Below, piece by piece: positions 25,182 to 34,537 of a stretch of 64,000 nt of DNA (position 1 is the stretch's first letter; every line of letters begins with the position of its first letter). Position numbers and translations under genes: made by a program. This DNA is from Flavobacteriales bacterium (GTDB lineage: Bacteria > Bacteroidota > Bacteroidia > UBA10329). The notes beneath the pieces were generated by a model, which saw only the letters and a program-made list of their open reading frames with translations, made no database searches and was not told the DNA's origin. The stretch lies in the NCBI GenBank assembly GCA_021739695.1, contig JAIPBM010000014.1:36066-100065 (forward strand). Reading direction: 5' to 3'.

Positions 25182-26036
25182 TTAGCGGATCACCACCATC
25201 CGCTTGTTGCTTACTTGTGCTCCGCTCGATAATCGTACCAAATAGATTCCAGATTCAAGACCGGAAGCAATCAGCACTTTTTCTGCTGGGGAGTTGCCAA
25301 GCGGTTTTCGTGCAATCAAATGCCCTGATGTAGAGAATATTTCAACCACAGCATTTGAGACGTTTGCTGCATTGGCCGAAAGGAAAACATTGCCATTATT
25401 TGGGTTCGGATAAATGGAGAATAGCTCGGTATCAGCTTCCGAAATGGCATCATTCACCGAACAGCTTGCTCCAGGGTTGGCATGGATCTGAATGCCGTTT
25501 ATAATGATTCCCGTATTGGTTGCGGCAGTCGACCAATTAGCGCCAACGGAGTTGTCCAACGAATCGATGCAAAGCACAATGGATGCTCCGTTTCCATCCG
25601 CTCCAGTAGGCCAAGGAGCCGAAGTAGTGTAAGGAATAGAATCTACGGTCTCGTTGAAATTACTTTTCACGATAATGGTTTCGCCCGCATCATCCAAGTC
25701 TCCGCTGGTCCACTGTAGAGCAGGAATGCCGAATGTATTTTCAAAGGCCACCGAATCTTTGGCTATGATCACGTATTCCAGCGGCTGAACTAAAAAGCCT
25801 ATTGGAAATGTAAACTCAATGCCTTGCACAAAGGAATGCCCAGATAAACTCCGTTCGCTGGTTGCGCTCGGATTTTGAATCTCAATGAACTCCAAATTGT
25901 CCTCGCCCAATTGAGGAGAATGGTACATGATCTCCGAAATGACGATGGCAGGACTCCCAGGTGGAAGCGGTTGGCTGAAAGCTGCCCCACTGATTCCAGG
26001 TAAGAACAGGATAACTAATGCTGGTAGAAAACGCAT
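25182..26036 (-). CDS. Secreted lamin-tail-domain (LTD) protein with T9SS sorting domain
   Basis: 284 residues. Signal peptide MRFLPALVILFLPGISGAAF. The LTD domain (about 30-190) starts IVISEIMYHSPQLGEDNLEF with the typical 'FIEIQNPS' strand, and includes GFLVQPLEYVIIAKDS and the later 'NPGASC' end. The C-terminal 75 residues form a T9SS type A domain (IYPNPNNGNVFLSA ... GIYLVRLSSG). LTDs are immunoglobulin-like folds found in bacterial surface and secreted proteins, often with nucleases or adhesins; no enzyme domain is present here. It is a close paralogue of the gene at 26198, with the same layout and length. Confidence 0.83.
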   Translation of the reverse strand: MRFLPALVILFLPGISGAAFSQPLPPGSPAIVISEIMYHSPQLGEDNLEFIEIQNPSATSERSLSGHSFVQGIEFTFPIGFLVQPLEYVIIAKDSVAFENTFGIPALQWTSGDLDDAGETIIVKSNFNETVDSIPYTTSAPWPTGADGNGASIVLCIDSLDNSVGANWSTAATNTGIIINGIQIHANPGASCSVNDAISEADTELFSIYPNPNNGNVFLSANAANVSNAVVEIFSTSGHLIARKPLGNSPAEKVLIASGLESGIYLVRLSSGAQVSNKRMVVIR

Positions 26037-26040
26037 GACA

Positions 26041-26048
26041 CGAAGGTA
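26041..26048 (-). promoter_or_regulatory. Weak -7-like element (TACCTTCG on minus strand)
   Basis: TAnnTTCG variant immediately upstream of the LTD gene ending at 26036; similar TAnnTTCG sites precede 4467 (TAACTTCG) and 20309 (TATCTTCG). Confidence 0.25.
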
Positions 26049-26150
26049 CTTGGTAAACGAATATGCGCTTCAAGGTTGTGTTGGAGTACCAAGTACGTGG
26101 CAGATGGTGGATTATTTAGGGGTGGATAAACAGGAATTGTGCAAAACAGA

Positions 26151-26176
26151 AAGGGCGGCCCAGATGAGCCGCCCTT
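26151..26176 (-). terminator. Terminator after second LTD gene
   Basis: AAGGGCGGC / GCCGCCCTT, 9-bp perfect stem around an 8-base loop. On the minus strand it is followed by TCTGTTTT. It separates the two LTD genes transcriptionally. Confidence 0.75.
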
Positions 26177-26197
26177 CATTATTTGATAGGTAAGTGC

Positions 26198-27055
26198 TTA
26201 CTGCACAATCAAATTCTGATGCGAAATAGCATCTCCATCTTGTAGTGTGATCACGTAAAATCCACTTGCCAATTGAGAATCAACTCGTTTAGTTGTGGTT
26301 CCAGCGGCAATGGTTTCCATTTGAATCAACTGACCAACACTGTTGTGGATGCTCAGTGTTCCCATGTTCTTTAGTTCTGCGAATTGCATCGTAAACAGAC
26401 CTTCAGTAGGATTTGGATAAACGAGCGTAGTAATGACGTTATCGTCTGCGATACCTGTTGCTGTACAAGTAGCAGCCATTCCAGGATCTGCATAGATGGT
26501 CAAACTATTCACAACAACCCCAGTGTTGTTCTCAGAAACGGTCCAGTTTGCAGCCAAGCTGTTGTCTGCCGTTGGGTCGCACAGAACCAATGAGTACCCT
26601 TGGCTGTTTGCCCCAGCAGGCCACATTCCAGAAGCGCCATAAGTAACTTCATCTACTACTGTGCTATTCGGGGCTTTTAAGGTGATTGATTCACCGTTAT
26701 TGCTTAATTGGTTGGCAGAGCCTTCCCATTGGAGTGCTTCAACACCAAAAGCAGACTCAAATATCACAGAGTCTCCTGCAATTACAACATACTCGCCAGT
26801 GCCTAAGATGAAGCCTGATGGGAAAGTGAAACTAAAAGCATCTTCAATATAAAAACCAGACATGTTGATGGTGGCTGTTAGACTTGGATTGAGTATCTCA
26901 ATGAATTCCAAGGAATCGGTTCCCGATTCTGGTGGATTGTACATGATCTCGGTAATTACGGGAGCAGCTCCGCCAAGTGCGGATTGTGCAACGGTTTGTG
27001 TGCCAAAGGCAACAACACCGGTTAAAACAGAAAAGTAAAGTAGAATTTGTTTCAT
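26198..27055 (-). CDS. Secreted lamin-tail-domain (LTD) protein with T9SS sorting domain, paralogue
   Basis: 285 residues. Signal peptide MKQILLYFSVLTGVVAFG. LTD domain: VITEIMYNPPESGTDSLEFI, then IEILNPSLTATINMSG and GTGEYVVIAGDS. T9SS type A domain at the C-terminus: VYPNPTEGLFTMQF ... GFYVITLQDG. Alignment by eye with the 25182 gene runs along the whole length (SLEFIEILNP versus NLEFIEIQNP; ALQWEGSANQLSNNGESIT versus ALQWTSGDLDDAGETII), so the two arose by tandem duplication. The terminator at 26151 follows, which makes separate regulation possible. Confidence 0.83.
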   Translation of the reverse strand: MKQILLYFSVLTGVVAFGTQTVAQSALGGAAPVITEIMYNPPESGTDSLEFIEILNPSLTATINMSGFYIEDAFSFTFPSGFILGTGEYVVIAGDSVIFESAFGVEALQWEGSANQLSNNGESITLKAPNSTVVDEVTYGASGMWPAGANSQGYSLVLCDPTADNSLAANWTVSENNTGVVVNSLTIYADPGMAATCTATGIADDNVITTLVYPNPTEGLFTMQFAELKNMGTLSIHNSVGQLIQMETIAAGTTTKRVDSQLASGFYVITLQDGDAISHQNLIVQ

Positions 27056-27103
27056 GTAATTATTTTAGAATGGTAAAAGTAAGTAGATCAGGACTTTCCT
27101 GTA

Positions 27104-29191
27104 TTAAAGTACGATGAATCTTTTGGTGACCTGACCACTGTTTGATCGGATGGAGAGAAAATAGATTCCAGCAGGTAATGTTTTCAGATCTAAGCGTTGA
27201 AAATGAGCGCCCGAAGCAAATTCTTGTGCTCGTATTTCCATGACCGATTTTCCCATCAGATCTACGATTGAGAAGGAAAGTTCGTTCGCTTCTTCCAGTC
27301 CAAATTCTACGTTCAATTGTTCTTTGGCCGGATTGGGATGGATGGAAACATCCATTGCATTGCGCTGAGAATCTTCAACGCCTGCGGTAACATCTACGTT
27401 GATATCATCCAAAAACAGCCGATTGTTACCAGCGGAGGTAAACACGAATCGGAATCGGAAACCATCTTCCAAATAACTGGAAGGGATGCCAATATCTTCC
27501 TGTTGCCACTGTTCGATTGTTGGCGCAAAGGGTTCGGATTGAGCTGGTGCGGTTTCAAGCGAATTTCCAACGATGCTCAATCTGGTGACCCATGTGGTCT
27601 CGCAGTTCCTACTTACCTGAAGCTGCAACTTGGTGTCATTTGTTGCGTCAGTTTGCCCAGCAAAAGCATATTTGAAGGCTAAGCGCATGGTAGAAGCTGA
27701 ACTTAGGTCGATGGATGGGCCGTAGAGTTCATCAACCGTAATGGCATCATTGTCCCAGTTATCTACCCAAACGGAATGACTCGGACTATGAGAAGCAACT
27801 TCCGTCAATTCCCATCGGTTGTCCGCATCCAAGGAATTCTCTGACCAAGGCATTCCCTCCAGATCGGAGTTTCCTTCAAACCAATCCCAAAATGGATAGG
27901 ACCAAGAAGAGTCTGCCGATACTTGGATGTAGTTCTGCTTGGTAACCTGTTCCGATTGTCCGTTTGAATAAACCGTGAGCGACACATCGAAAATGCCTGG
28001 CTGGTAATAGACCACTATGGGTTCTGCCAGCAGCGAAAAGGGAGAATCTCCTCCGGGGAATTCCCAATAAACGGAATCGATCTCTCCATGAAATGAGGTG
28101 TTTGTGAATGTAACTGCTCCGCCATTCGGATTGCAGATAAAGGTGTTGTCTGCTTCAAAATCGGCTTCGCAAAGGCCCGATCGGGGCATTACGCCAGTAG
28201 CCGCCAGGTTGCTTGGTGTCCAAAGGTTATTCCTATTGGCAATGGGCGAATTGAGTGCGGCAAGCATCCGCGTTTTCTGCCCTTCGGTAAACATGATATT
28301 GCAGTAAGAATAGTCCATGGCATTCTGAACGTTATCGCGCACGTTTCCGCACGATGCGGCATTGAGGTTGCAATTGCTCCAACCAATGGTGTTGGGTGTG
28401 TCGTCTACCAGATCGTCCTCATCGCAATTGCTTGCCTGACCAACAGGCAGGTAATAGAAATTGGGAACGTTATTTCCGCCCCAGATGTGATGAAGATTGA
28501 GGTAATGACCGCATTCATGCGCAAAGGCAACAGAGCGCGTGAGGGTGGATGTGCCGATGGTTCCTACATAACTATGGGCGATAACGATGCCGTCCCATTC
28601 GGGAATGGTGTCTGCATCGGCAGGCCAAACGCAATGGCCTGCCAAACCAGCGGCATTGGTTACCACATACACATTCAGGTACATGGATGGGTCCCAATGC
28701 ACGAGTTCCTTTACGCGATGATCGCCACTGTTTGTGAGCTCTGATGCAATGCGGTTGATGCCGCTGTGGCAGTTTCCTTCGGGGTCTTTGGTGGCTAGCG
28801 CGAACTCTATTCCCGTGTCGGCATGAATGGGTTTGAAATCGGGGTGAATATCTGCCGTGTCTTCGCGCGTTTTTCGGAAGGTCTCGTTCAGTATGCGCAT
28901 TCCATCAAGTATCTGCTCGCGCGAGATGTTCTCGGTTCCGTATTTATGGATCACATGGAACACCACCGGAATGGTGTAAAGCTGTCCGCCCCTTGCCGTA
29001 CCCTGAGCTTGTCGAAGGGCAAATTCTCTTGTGAATGCTTCCAATTGAGCATCGCGTTCGATTACCGCCTGCGCAATCTTCGGATTGGCGTGAAGCGTTT
29101 GGATGCGCATTTCGTCCGCTCCGCAATGGAGATGGTCTTGAGCTTGCGCAGAAATGGAGAAGAGTAGAAGTAGGGGTAGCAGCTGTTTCAT
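27104..29191 (-). CDS. Secreted M43-family zinc metalloprotease with PKD and T9SS domains, paralogue
   Basis: 695 residues with the same order as the protease at 16960: signal peptide MKQLLPLLLLFSISAQAQ, propeptide, catalytic domain (YTIPVVFHVIHKYGTENISR), PKD-like segment (YWEFPGGDSPFSLL ... FDVSLTVYSNG), jelly-roll-like region ending NRLFLDDINV, and T9SS type A domain (IHPNPAKEQLNVEF ... GIYFLSIRSN). The zinc site is HECGHYLNLHH (residues 225-235); the usual glycine of HExxHxxGxxH is replaced by asparagine, with all three histidines and the glutamate kept. Residues 58-69 (ALRQAQGTARGG) are encoded by a dispersed-type DNA repeat at the propeptide boundary. Confidence 0.86.
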   Translation of the reverse strand: MKQLLPLLLLFSISAQAQDHLHCGADEMRIQTLHANPKIAQAVIERDAQLEAFTREFALRQAQGTARGGQLYTIPVVFHVIHKYGTENISREQILDGMRILNETFRKTREDTADIHPDFKPIHADTGIEFALATKDPEGNCHSGINRIASELTNSGDHRVKELVHWDPSMYLNVYVVTNAAGLAGHCVWPADADTIPEWDGIVIAHSYVGTIGTSTLTRSVAFAHECGHYLNLHHIWGGNNVPNFYYLPVGQASNCDEDDLVDDTPNTIGWSNCNLNAASCGNVRDNVQNAMDYSYCNIMFTEGQKTRMLAALNSPIANRNNLWTPSNLAATGVMPRSGLCEADFEADNTFICNPNGGAVTFTNTSFHGEIDSVYWEFPGGDSPFSLLAEPIVVYYQPGIFDVSLTVYSNGQSEQVTKQNYIQVSADSSWSYPFWDWFEGNSDLEGMPWSENSLDADNRWELTEVASHSPSHSVWVDNWDNDAITVDELYGPSIDLSSASTMRLAFKYAFAGQTDATNDTKLQLQVSRNCETTWVTRLSIVGNSLETAPAQSEPFAPTIEQWQQEDIGIPSSYLEDGFRFRFVFTSAGNNRLFLDDINVDVTAGVEDSQRNAMDVSIHPNPAKEQLNVEFGLEEANELSFSIVDLMGKSVMEIRAQEFASGAHFQRLDLKTLPAGIYFLSIRSNSGQVTKRFIVL
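28985..29020. repeat. TACCCTGAGCTTGTCGAAGGG-type repeat inside the M43 gene
   Basis: The stretch CCCTGAGCTTGTCGAAGGG is a palindrome-rich repeat unit that I associate with dispersed intergenic repeats in Bacteroidota. Here it encodes LRQAQGT in frame on the minus strand. Confidence 0.6.
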
Positions 29192-29195
29192 GCTT

Positions 29196-29203
29196 CAAAG
29201 ATA
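29196..29203 (-). promoter_or_regulatory. Candidate -7 element (TATCTTTG on minus strand)
   Basis: Matches TAnnTTTG only 4 bases before the ATG of the M43 gene at 29191. If used, the mRNA would be leaderless or nearly so. Confidence 0.35.
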
Positions 29204-29215
29204 TGATGCCAAAAA

Positions 29216-29252
29216 ACAAAAAAGACCCGTTCAGATTACGAACGGGTCTTTT
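29216..29252 (-). terminator. Terminator of the ATP synthase operon
   Basis: Perfect 13-bp stem AAAAGACCCGTTC / GAACGGGTCTTTT with a 7-base loop. On the minus strand a run of T follows (TTTTTTGTTTTTT). Confidence 0.88.
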
Positions 29253-29271
29253 ACAAAATGTAGTTGATTTT

Positions 29272-30141
29272 CTACCCCTCTTCCAGCGCAGCTGCTCCAC
29301 CAACGATCTCGAGGATCTCGTTGGTAATGGAAGCTTGACGGGCCTTATTGTAAGATAGTTTCAGTGCTTTCAAAATGTCTGAAGCGTTGTCTGTTGCCTT
29401 GTGCATGGCCGTCATTCGAGCTCCGTGCTCAGAAGCATGGCTATCAAGTGTTGCAGCATACAATTGCGTTTTCAACGAACGAGGAATAAGGTCAGCAACA
29501 ATCTCGGCCTTGGCAGGTTCAAAGATGTAATCTGTTGCAGACGTGTTTTCAGTTACTTCTGGTGGCGCAACAGGCAAGAACTGCTCGGCAACACACAATT
29601 GCGTAGCGGCATTCTTAAACTGATTGTAAACCACATCCACACGGTCGTACTTTCCTTCAACAAACGCTTCCATGATGCTTTCAGCAATGGGAGCGATGAC
29701 ATCGAAGCTCAAGCTGTCGTAAACACTATCGTGACGTTCAATGACATTGAAGTTTCTACGCTTCAAGAATTCGCCTGATTTCTTTCCGATGGAAACAACA
29801 GTAATCTCTTTTCCAGCATATACGCCATTGGCCAAACTCATCACCTTCTTGTTGACGTTTGAGTTGAAACCACCGCACAATCCACGATTGGAAGAAACCG
29901 CTACGATAAGCACTTTCTCAATCGGACGCTCGGCAGAATACGCTCCGCCTTCTGATGAATCTAAGCTTGCACTTAGGTTGGCAAGGATCTCTGACAGCTT
30001 GCTGGCATACGGACGCATACGGGTTATCGCATCTTGCGCTCTACGCAACTTTGCAGCCGATACCATCTTCATGGCAGAAGTGATCTGCATGGTAGATGAG
30101 ATCGATTTGATCCTTTCGCGTACTTCTTTTAATCCAGCCAT
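29272..30141 (-). CDS. atpG: F1F0 ATP synthase subunit gamma
   Basis: 289 residues, the usual size. MAGLKEVRERIKSISSTMQI, then TSAMKMVSAAKLRRAQDAI, is the classic N-terminal helix of the central rotor stalk. SSNRGLCGGFNSNV is the conserved Rossmann strand, and KALKLSYNKARQASITNEIL followed by EIVGGAAAL the C-terminal helix. Gamma transmits rotation from the c-ring to the catalytic alpha3beta3 head. It is the last gene of the operon and is followed by a strong terminator. Downstream atpD and atpC, present in many phyla, are absent. Confidence 0.96.
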   Translation of the reverse strand: MAGLKEVRERIKSISSTMQITSAMKMVSAAKLRRAQDAITRMRPYASKLSEILANLSASLDSSEGGAYSAERPIEKVLIVAVSSNRGLCGGFNSNVNKKVMSLANGVYAGKEITVVSIGKKSGEFLKRRNFNVIERHDSVYDSLSFDVIAPIAESIMEAFVEGKYDRVDVVYNQFKNAATQLCVAEQFLPVAPPEVTENTSATDYIFEPAKAEIVADLIPRSLKTQLYAATLDSHASEHGARMTAMHKATDNASDILKALKLSYNKARQASITNEILEIVGGAAALEEG

Positions 30142-30219
30142 GGTTGGTTATTGGGTTATTGGGTTACTAGGTTATTGGTGTTGTCCTAAATAACTTTTAA
30201 CCGATTAACGAATAACAAA

Positions 30220-31794
30220 TTAATATTTCCCCGCTAGGTCAGCGGCAACTTTTTCCAAAGTATCCGTGATCTCGTCAGTCAGTTTACCTGCTTTCAATCC
30301 GTCAAGAACATCGCGGTGCTTGGCATCCAAGTAATCCAAGAACTCAGTCTCGAAAGCTCTTACTTTCTCTACAGGAACTTTTCTCAAAAGACCTTTAGAT
30401 CCAAGGTAAATGATGGCAACTTGCTTCTCTACAGAAACCGGAGCGTACTGTCCTTGCTTCAAGATCTCCACGTTACGCTTTCCTTTCTCAAGTACGTTCA
30501 TGGTAGCAGCATCAAGGTCAGAACCGAACTTGGCAAATGCCTCCAATTCACGGTACTGTGCTTGGTCAAGCTTCAATGTACCAGCAACTTTCTTCATCGA
30601 CTTGATCTGAGCGGATCCACCAACACGCGATACCGAGATACCTACGTTGATCGCTGGACGAACACCCGAGTTGAACAAGTTAGACTCCAAGAAGATCTGA
30701 CCATCTGTAATCGAAATTACGTTGGTTGGGATGTATGCAGAAACGTCACCCGCTTGTGTTTCAATAATTGGAAGTGCTGTCAACGAACCACCACCTTTTA
30801 CTTTTCCTACCAATGAAGGAGGAAGGTCGTTCATGTTCTTAGCAACCTCATCATCGTTGATCACCTTGGCAGCGCGCTCTAGCAGACGGCTGTGTAGGTA
30901 GAAAACGTCTCCTGGGTAAGCCTCACGACCTGGAGGTCTTCTCAAAAGAAGAGATACCTCACGGTAAGCTACCGCTTGTTTCGATAGATCATCATAAATG
31001 ATCAATGCTGGACGACCGGTATCTCGGAAATATTCTCCGATGGCAGCACCCGAGAATGGAGCGTAAAACTGAAGCGGAGCTGGGTCAGAAGCTGTTGCAG
31101 CAACAACAACCGTGTAGGCCATGGCGCCTGCATCTTCCAATGTTTTCACAATTCCAGCAACGGTCGAACCTTTTTGTCCGATGGCCACATAGATGCAGTA
31201 AACTGGTTTGCCAGCATCGTAAAATTCTTTTTGGTTGATGATGGTATCGATCGTCACGGCAGTCTTACCTGTCTGACGGTCACCAATGATCAACTCACGT
31301 TGTCCACGACCGATCGGAATCATCGCATCAATTGCTTTGATACCTGTTTGAAGTGGCTCAGTTACTGGCTGACGGAAGATAACCCCTGGCGCTTTACGCT
31401 CCAATGGCATTTCAAAAAGCTCTCCTGAGATAGGTCCTTTACCGTCAATTGGCTCTCCAAGCGTGTTCACAACACGACCTAGAAGTCCTTCTCCTACCTG
31501 AATAGAAGCAATTTTTCCCGTTCGCTTGGCGGTTGAACCTTCAGCAATACCGCTCGAAGAACCAAGCAATACCGCACCAACGTTGTCTTCCTCCAAGTTC
31601 AGGATGATACCTCGTGTACCTCCGTCAAATTCGATAAGCTCACCGGCCTGTACGTTCGAAAGACCGTAAATACGAGCAATACCATCACCCACTTGGAGTA
31701 CGGTACCTACTTCTTCCAGTTGGGCTTCAGTTTTGTAGCCTGAGAGTTGTTCTCTTAAAATACCTGAGATCTCTGCTGGTTTGATGTCTGCCAT
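30220..31794 (-). CDS. atpA: F1F0 ATP synthase subunit alpha
   Basis: 524 residues. Walker A GDRQTGKT at 171-178 and the arginine finger in [18 protein letters not shown] identify the non-catalytic alpha subunit. The N-terminal [20 protein letters not shown] binds the delta subunit. [20 protein letters not shown] is the family signature region. Directly downstream of atpH (35-base gap) and 78 bases upstream of atpG. Confidence 0.97.
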   Translation of the reverse strand: MADIKPAEISGILREQLSGYKTEAQLEEVGTVLQVGDGIARIYGLSNVQAGELIEFDGGTRGIILNLEEDNVGAVLLGSSSGIAEGSTAKRTGKIASIQVGEGLLGRVVNTLGEPIDGKGPISGELFEMPLERKAPGVIFRQPVTEPLQTGIKAIDAMIPIGRGQRELIIGDRQTGKTAVTIDTIINQKEFYDAGKPVYCIYVAIGQKGSTVAGIVKTLEDAGAMAYTVVVAATASDPAPLQFYAPFSGAAIGEYFRDTGRPALIIYDDLSKQAVAYREVSLLLRRPPGREAYPGDVFYLHSRLLERAAKVINDDEVAKNMNDLPPSLVGKVKGGGSLTALPIIETQAGDVSAYIPTNVISITDGQIFLESNLFNSGVRPAINVGISVSRVGGSAQIKSMKKVAGTLKLDQAQYRELEAFAKFGSDLDAATMNVLEKGKRNVEILKQGQYAPVSVEKQVAIIYLGSKGLLRKVPVEKVRAFETEFLDYLDAKHRDVLDGLKAGKLTDEITDTLEKVAADLAGKY

Positions 31795-31829
31795 TTTATT
31801 AGTGTTAGTTCGAGATTGCTCTCGCTTAA

Positions 31830-32387
31830 TTAGAGTTCTTTAGCAAATGTTTTATTCATGAATTCTTGGCGTAGGTCACCGATCTTACTCAAGATCGAAG
31901 TGTCCAATTGTTTGTCGCCAATGCGGAGTATGAATCCTCCAATAAGTTCCGGATTGATTTCTGTTTCAAGTTCAACCGTTCCGCCAACTTCTTTCTGAAC
32001 AAGGTCAGTGATTTTCTTCTTCGCATCGTCAGCAAGAACCGAAGCTGAAGTAACAACCGCAGTTGTAATTCCTTTCATCGCCTTGTATTGCGCCACAAAC
32101 GCATCAGCAATTTCTGGAAGAGCGCCTTCTCTTCGGTTTTTAGTGATAAGAGTGATGAAAAGCATGGTCACCTTACTCACATTCTTCTCATAGATGCTGG
32201 TCAGAATGCTCACCTTTTTCTCGGTGTTCACCACAGGACTTTTGAGTAGAACAACCAGGTCGCGATTTTCAGAACAGGTCTTTTTGATCAACAGCATGTC
32301 GTTGAAAGCCTCTTCCAAATTTCCCTTCTCGGCCACAAGGCCAAGGAGCGATTTCGCGTATCGTGTTGCAACCTTTGTCTGAGCCAT
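31830..32387 (-). CDS. atpH: F1F0 ATP synthase subunit delta
   Basis: 185 residues. [20 protein letters not shown] at the N-terminus, [13 protein letters not shown] in the middle, and [31 protein letters not shown] near the C-terminus are diagnostic. Delta joins the peripheral b stalk to the top of the alpha3beta3 head. One base separates it from atpF, so the two are translationally coupled. Confidence 0.95.
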   Translation of the reverse strand: MAQTKVATRYAKSLLGLVAEKGNLEEAFNDMLLIKKTCSENRDLVVLLKSPVVNTEKKVSILTSIYEKNVSKVTMLFITLITKNRREGALPEIADAFVAQYKAMKGITTAVVTSASVLADDAKKKITDLVQKEVGGTVELETEINPELIGGFILRIGDKQLDTSILSKIGDLRQEFMNKTFAKEL

Positions 32388-32388
32388 T

Positions 32389-32883
32389 TTAGTTCAGCTT
32401 GATGTCTTCAAGTAGATTATTAACCAGTTGTTTTTGCTTTGCAGCATCACCCAACTCAGCTTTTAGAATCTTCTCTGCAATCTCAATAGAAAGTGCAGCA
32501 ACATGATTCTTGATCTCAGCCATTGCAGCTGTTTTCTCTGTTTGAATACTCTCACGAGCGTCAGCCACTATCTTCTCGGCTTTCGCTTTTGCATCTCCTT
32601 CAGCGTCAGCAATCAGTTTTTCACGGATCTCCTTCGCATCCTTCAGCATGTTGTCACGCTCTTCGCGTGCTTCTTTCAGGATCTGCTCATTATCAGACTG
32701 AAGTTTTTGCATTTCTGCCTTGGCATTTTCAGCCGACATCAATGCCTTTGCGATGTTCTCTTCTCGCTCTTTGATCGTTTCAAGAATGGCTGGCCATGCA
32801 AATTTGCCCAATCCCACCCAAACAATAAGGAAGGCAATGGTCATCCAAATGATGAGGCCTATTCCAGGAGTTACTAATCCCAT
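32389..32883 (-). CDS. atpF: F1F0 ATP synthase subunit b
   Basis: 164 residues: one N-terminal membrane helix (LIIWMTIAFLIVWVGLGKFA) followed by a long charged helix for the peripheral stalk (KEREENIAKALMSAENAKAE, AEGDAKAKAEKIVADARESI). The end, EIAEKILKAELGD, contacts delta. A hairpin lies in the 90-base gap between atpE and this gene. Confidence 0.95.
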   Translation of the reverse strand: MGLVTPGIGLIIWMTIAFLIVWVGLGKFAWPAILETIKEREENIAKALMSAENAKAEMQKLQSDNEQILKEAREERDNMLKDAKEIREKLIADAEGDAKAKAEKIVADARESIQTEKTAAMAEIKNHVAALSIEIAEKILKAELGDAAKQKQLVNNLLEDIKLN

Positions 32884-32916
32884 TTCAGTGTGTTTTTCTA
32901 ATTCAAATCAATTTGT

Positions 32917-32957
32917 GGAATCCCACGGTGCTGACCAACCGTCAGCACCGGGATTCC
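32917..32957 (-). promoter_or_regulatory. Long intercistronic hairpin between atpE and atpF
   Basis: GGAATCC and CGGTGCTGAC pair with GTCAGCACCG and GGATTCC: 17 base pairs, a two-base bulge and a 5-base loop. No T-run follows on the minus strand, so it looks like an mRNA processing or stability element and not a full terminator. It could raise atpE expression over atpF, matching the excess of c subunits in the rotor ring. Confidence 0.7.
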
Positions 32958-32973
32958 GAACCCTTTATTCGTC

Positions 32974-33225
<252 letters not shown>

Positions 33226-33261
33226 TTATTATTGTTTTGGGTTAATTGATTACTGATTTGA

Positions 33262-34500
33262 TTAATGATGTTCCTCCACTGCACTACCGAAGTAAAGAGC
33301 GGAAAGAAGTGTGAATACGTATGCCTGAAGGAACGCTACGAGCAATTCCATTACGTTCATGAAAACTCCGAAAAGCAACGAAACGATTGATGCTCCATAA
33401 CCTGCACCAGCGCCATATATATCGGCAAAGATGAAGATGAGACTCATGAACGAAAGAATAATGATGTGACCAGCAGTGATGTTGGCAAACAATCGAAGGC
33501 AAAGTACCAATGGCTTGGTGAACACGCCTAAAAGCTCGATTGGAATCATCAACGGCAACAACCATCCTGGAACGCCAGGTGTTGCAAAAATGTGACCCCA
33601 ATAAGTTTTGTTTCCATTGATGGTGGTAACTACAAAGGTGAACAACGCCAATACCATCGTTACGGCAATGTTTCCTGTAACGTTAAATCCTCCTATGAAT
33701 GGAATAAGCCCTAAGATGTTGGCAATCCAGATAAAGAAGAAGATGGTAAGCAAGAAAGGCATGAAACGCTCATACTTGTGACCGATAGATGGTTTTGCAA
33801 TCTCGTCTCTCACAAAAAGAATGATGGTTTCCATCAGCGCCTGAAATCCTTTCGGTGCTTCAGTAGAACCTTCTCGTTTGTAAGCCCCAGCAACTTTGCT
33901 GAAGATGATCAACATCAACATCACGGTGATCAGAATTCCAGCCACTGTCTTGGTGATGGAAAGATCAACGAAGGCACCATTTTCGCCTCTGAATACTCCG
34001 CCCCAACTTTGCTCTGAGTATCCCATGCTCATAGCTTCTTCCAAGTGAATTTTTTCAGAAGAAGCAAATGGGTTGTTCAGGCCAAGACGATAAATGTGTC
34101 CATCGCTCAATACATAACGGTTTTTGGCCGCATGTCCGTGATGAAAACCAGAAGAAAGGAACACACTCAATCCATCTTCAGCACTATAAAGAATAACAGG
34201 CAACGGAATGCTAATGGCATGTCCACCAATATCCATCAAGTGAATATCGTAAGCGTCCATCACGTGGTGCATGATCATATCACCAGCGTTGAAAGCCTCA
34301 GGTTCCTCTCCAGAATGGTCGGCAGCATGGTCGTGCCCATGGTCCAAAACCGCTTCAGTTACTTCATGCTGGTGAGTTGAATCCTCAGCATGAACATCAG
34401 AATCTTCCGAAGCCAACAAGCTTCCTGACGTCAAAAAAGCAAGGGAAATAAGAAGAAAAAATGGCTTGAAAGCCTTATGTGGTCTATGTTTCAGCATCAT
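33262..34500 (-). CDS. atpB: F1F0 ATP synthase subunit a, with signal peptide and His-rich extension
   Basis: 412 residues from the ATG at 34498-34500 (an ATG next to it at 34495 is equally possible; longer starts precede the promoter). The protein begins with a signal-peptide-like helix (FFLLISLAFLTSGSLLA) and a roughly 110-residue periplasmic extension rich in His, Asp and Glu (HAEDSTHQHE, DHGHDHAADHSGEEPE). The a-subunit core follows: FLLTIFFFIWIANILGLIPF, LVLCLRLFANITAGHIIILS with the essential arginine, and AYVFTLLSALYFGSAV. Subunit a forms the proton half-channels. The His-rich extension is a Bacteroidota trait and could bind metal or protons. Confidence 0.93.
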   Translation of the reverse strand: MMLKHRPHKAFKPFFLLISLAFLTSGSLLASEDSDVHAEDSTHQHEVTEAVLDHGHDHAADHSGEEPEAFNAGDMIMHHVMDAYDIHLMDIGGHAISIPLPVILYSAEDGLSVFLSSGFHHGHAAKNRYVLSDGHIYRLGLNNPFASSEKIHLEEAMSMGYSEQSWGGVFRGENGAFVDLSITKTVAGILITVMLMLIIFSKVAGAYKREGSTEAPKGFQALMETIILFVRDEIAKPSIGHKYERFMPFLLTIFFFIWIANILGLIPFIGGFNVTGNIAVTMVLALFTFVVTTINGNKTYWGHIFATPGVPGWLLPLMIPIELLGVFTKPLVLCLRLFANITAGHIIILSFMSLIFIFADIYGAGAGYGASIVSLLFGVFMNVMELLVAFLQAYVFTLLSALYFGSAVEEHH

Positions 34501-34537
34501 CGAAACGGGGATTTTATACCGCCTGATTTTTCGGGCG

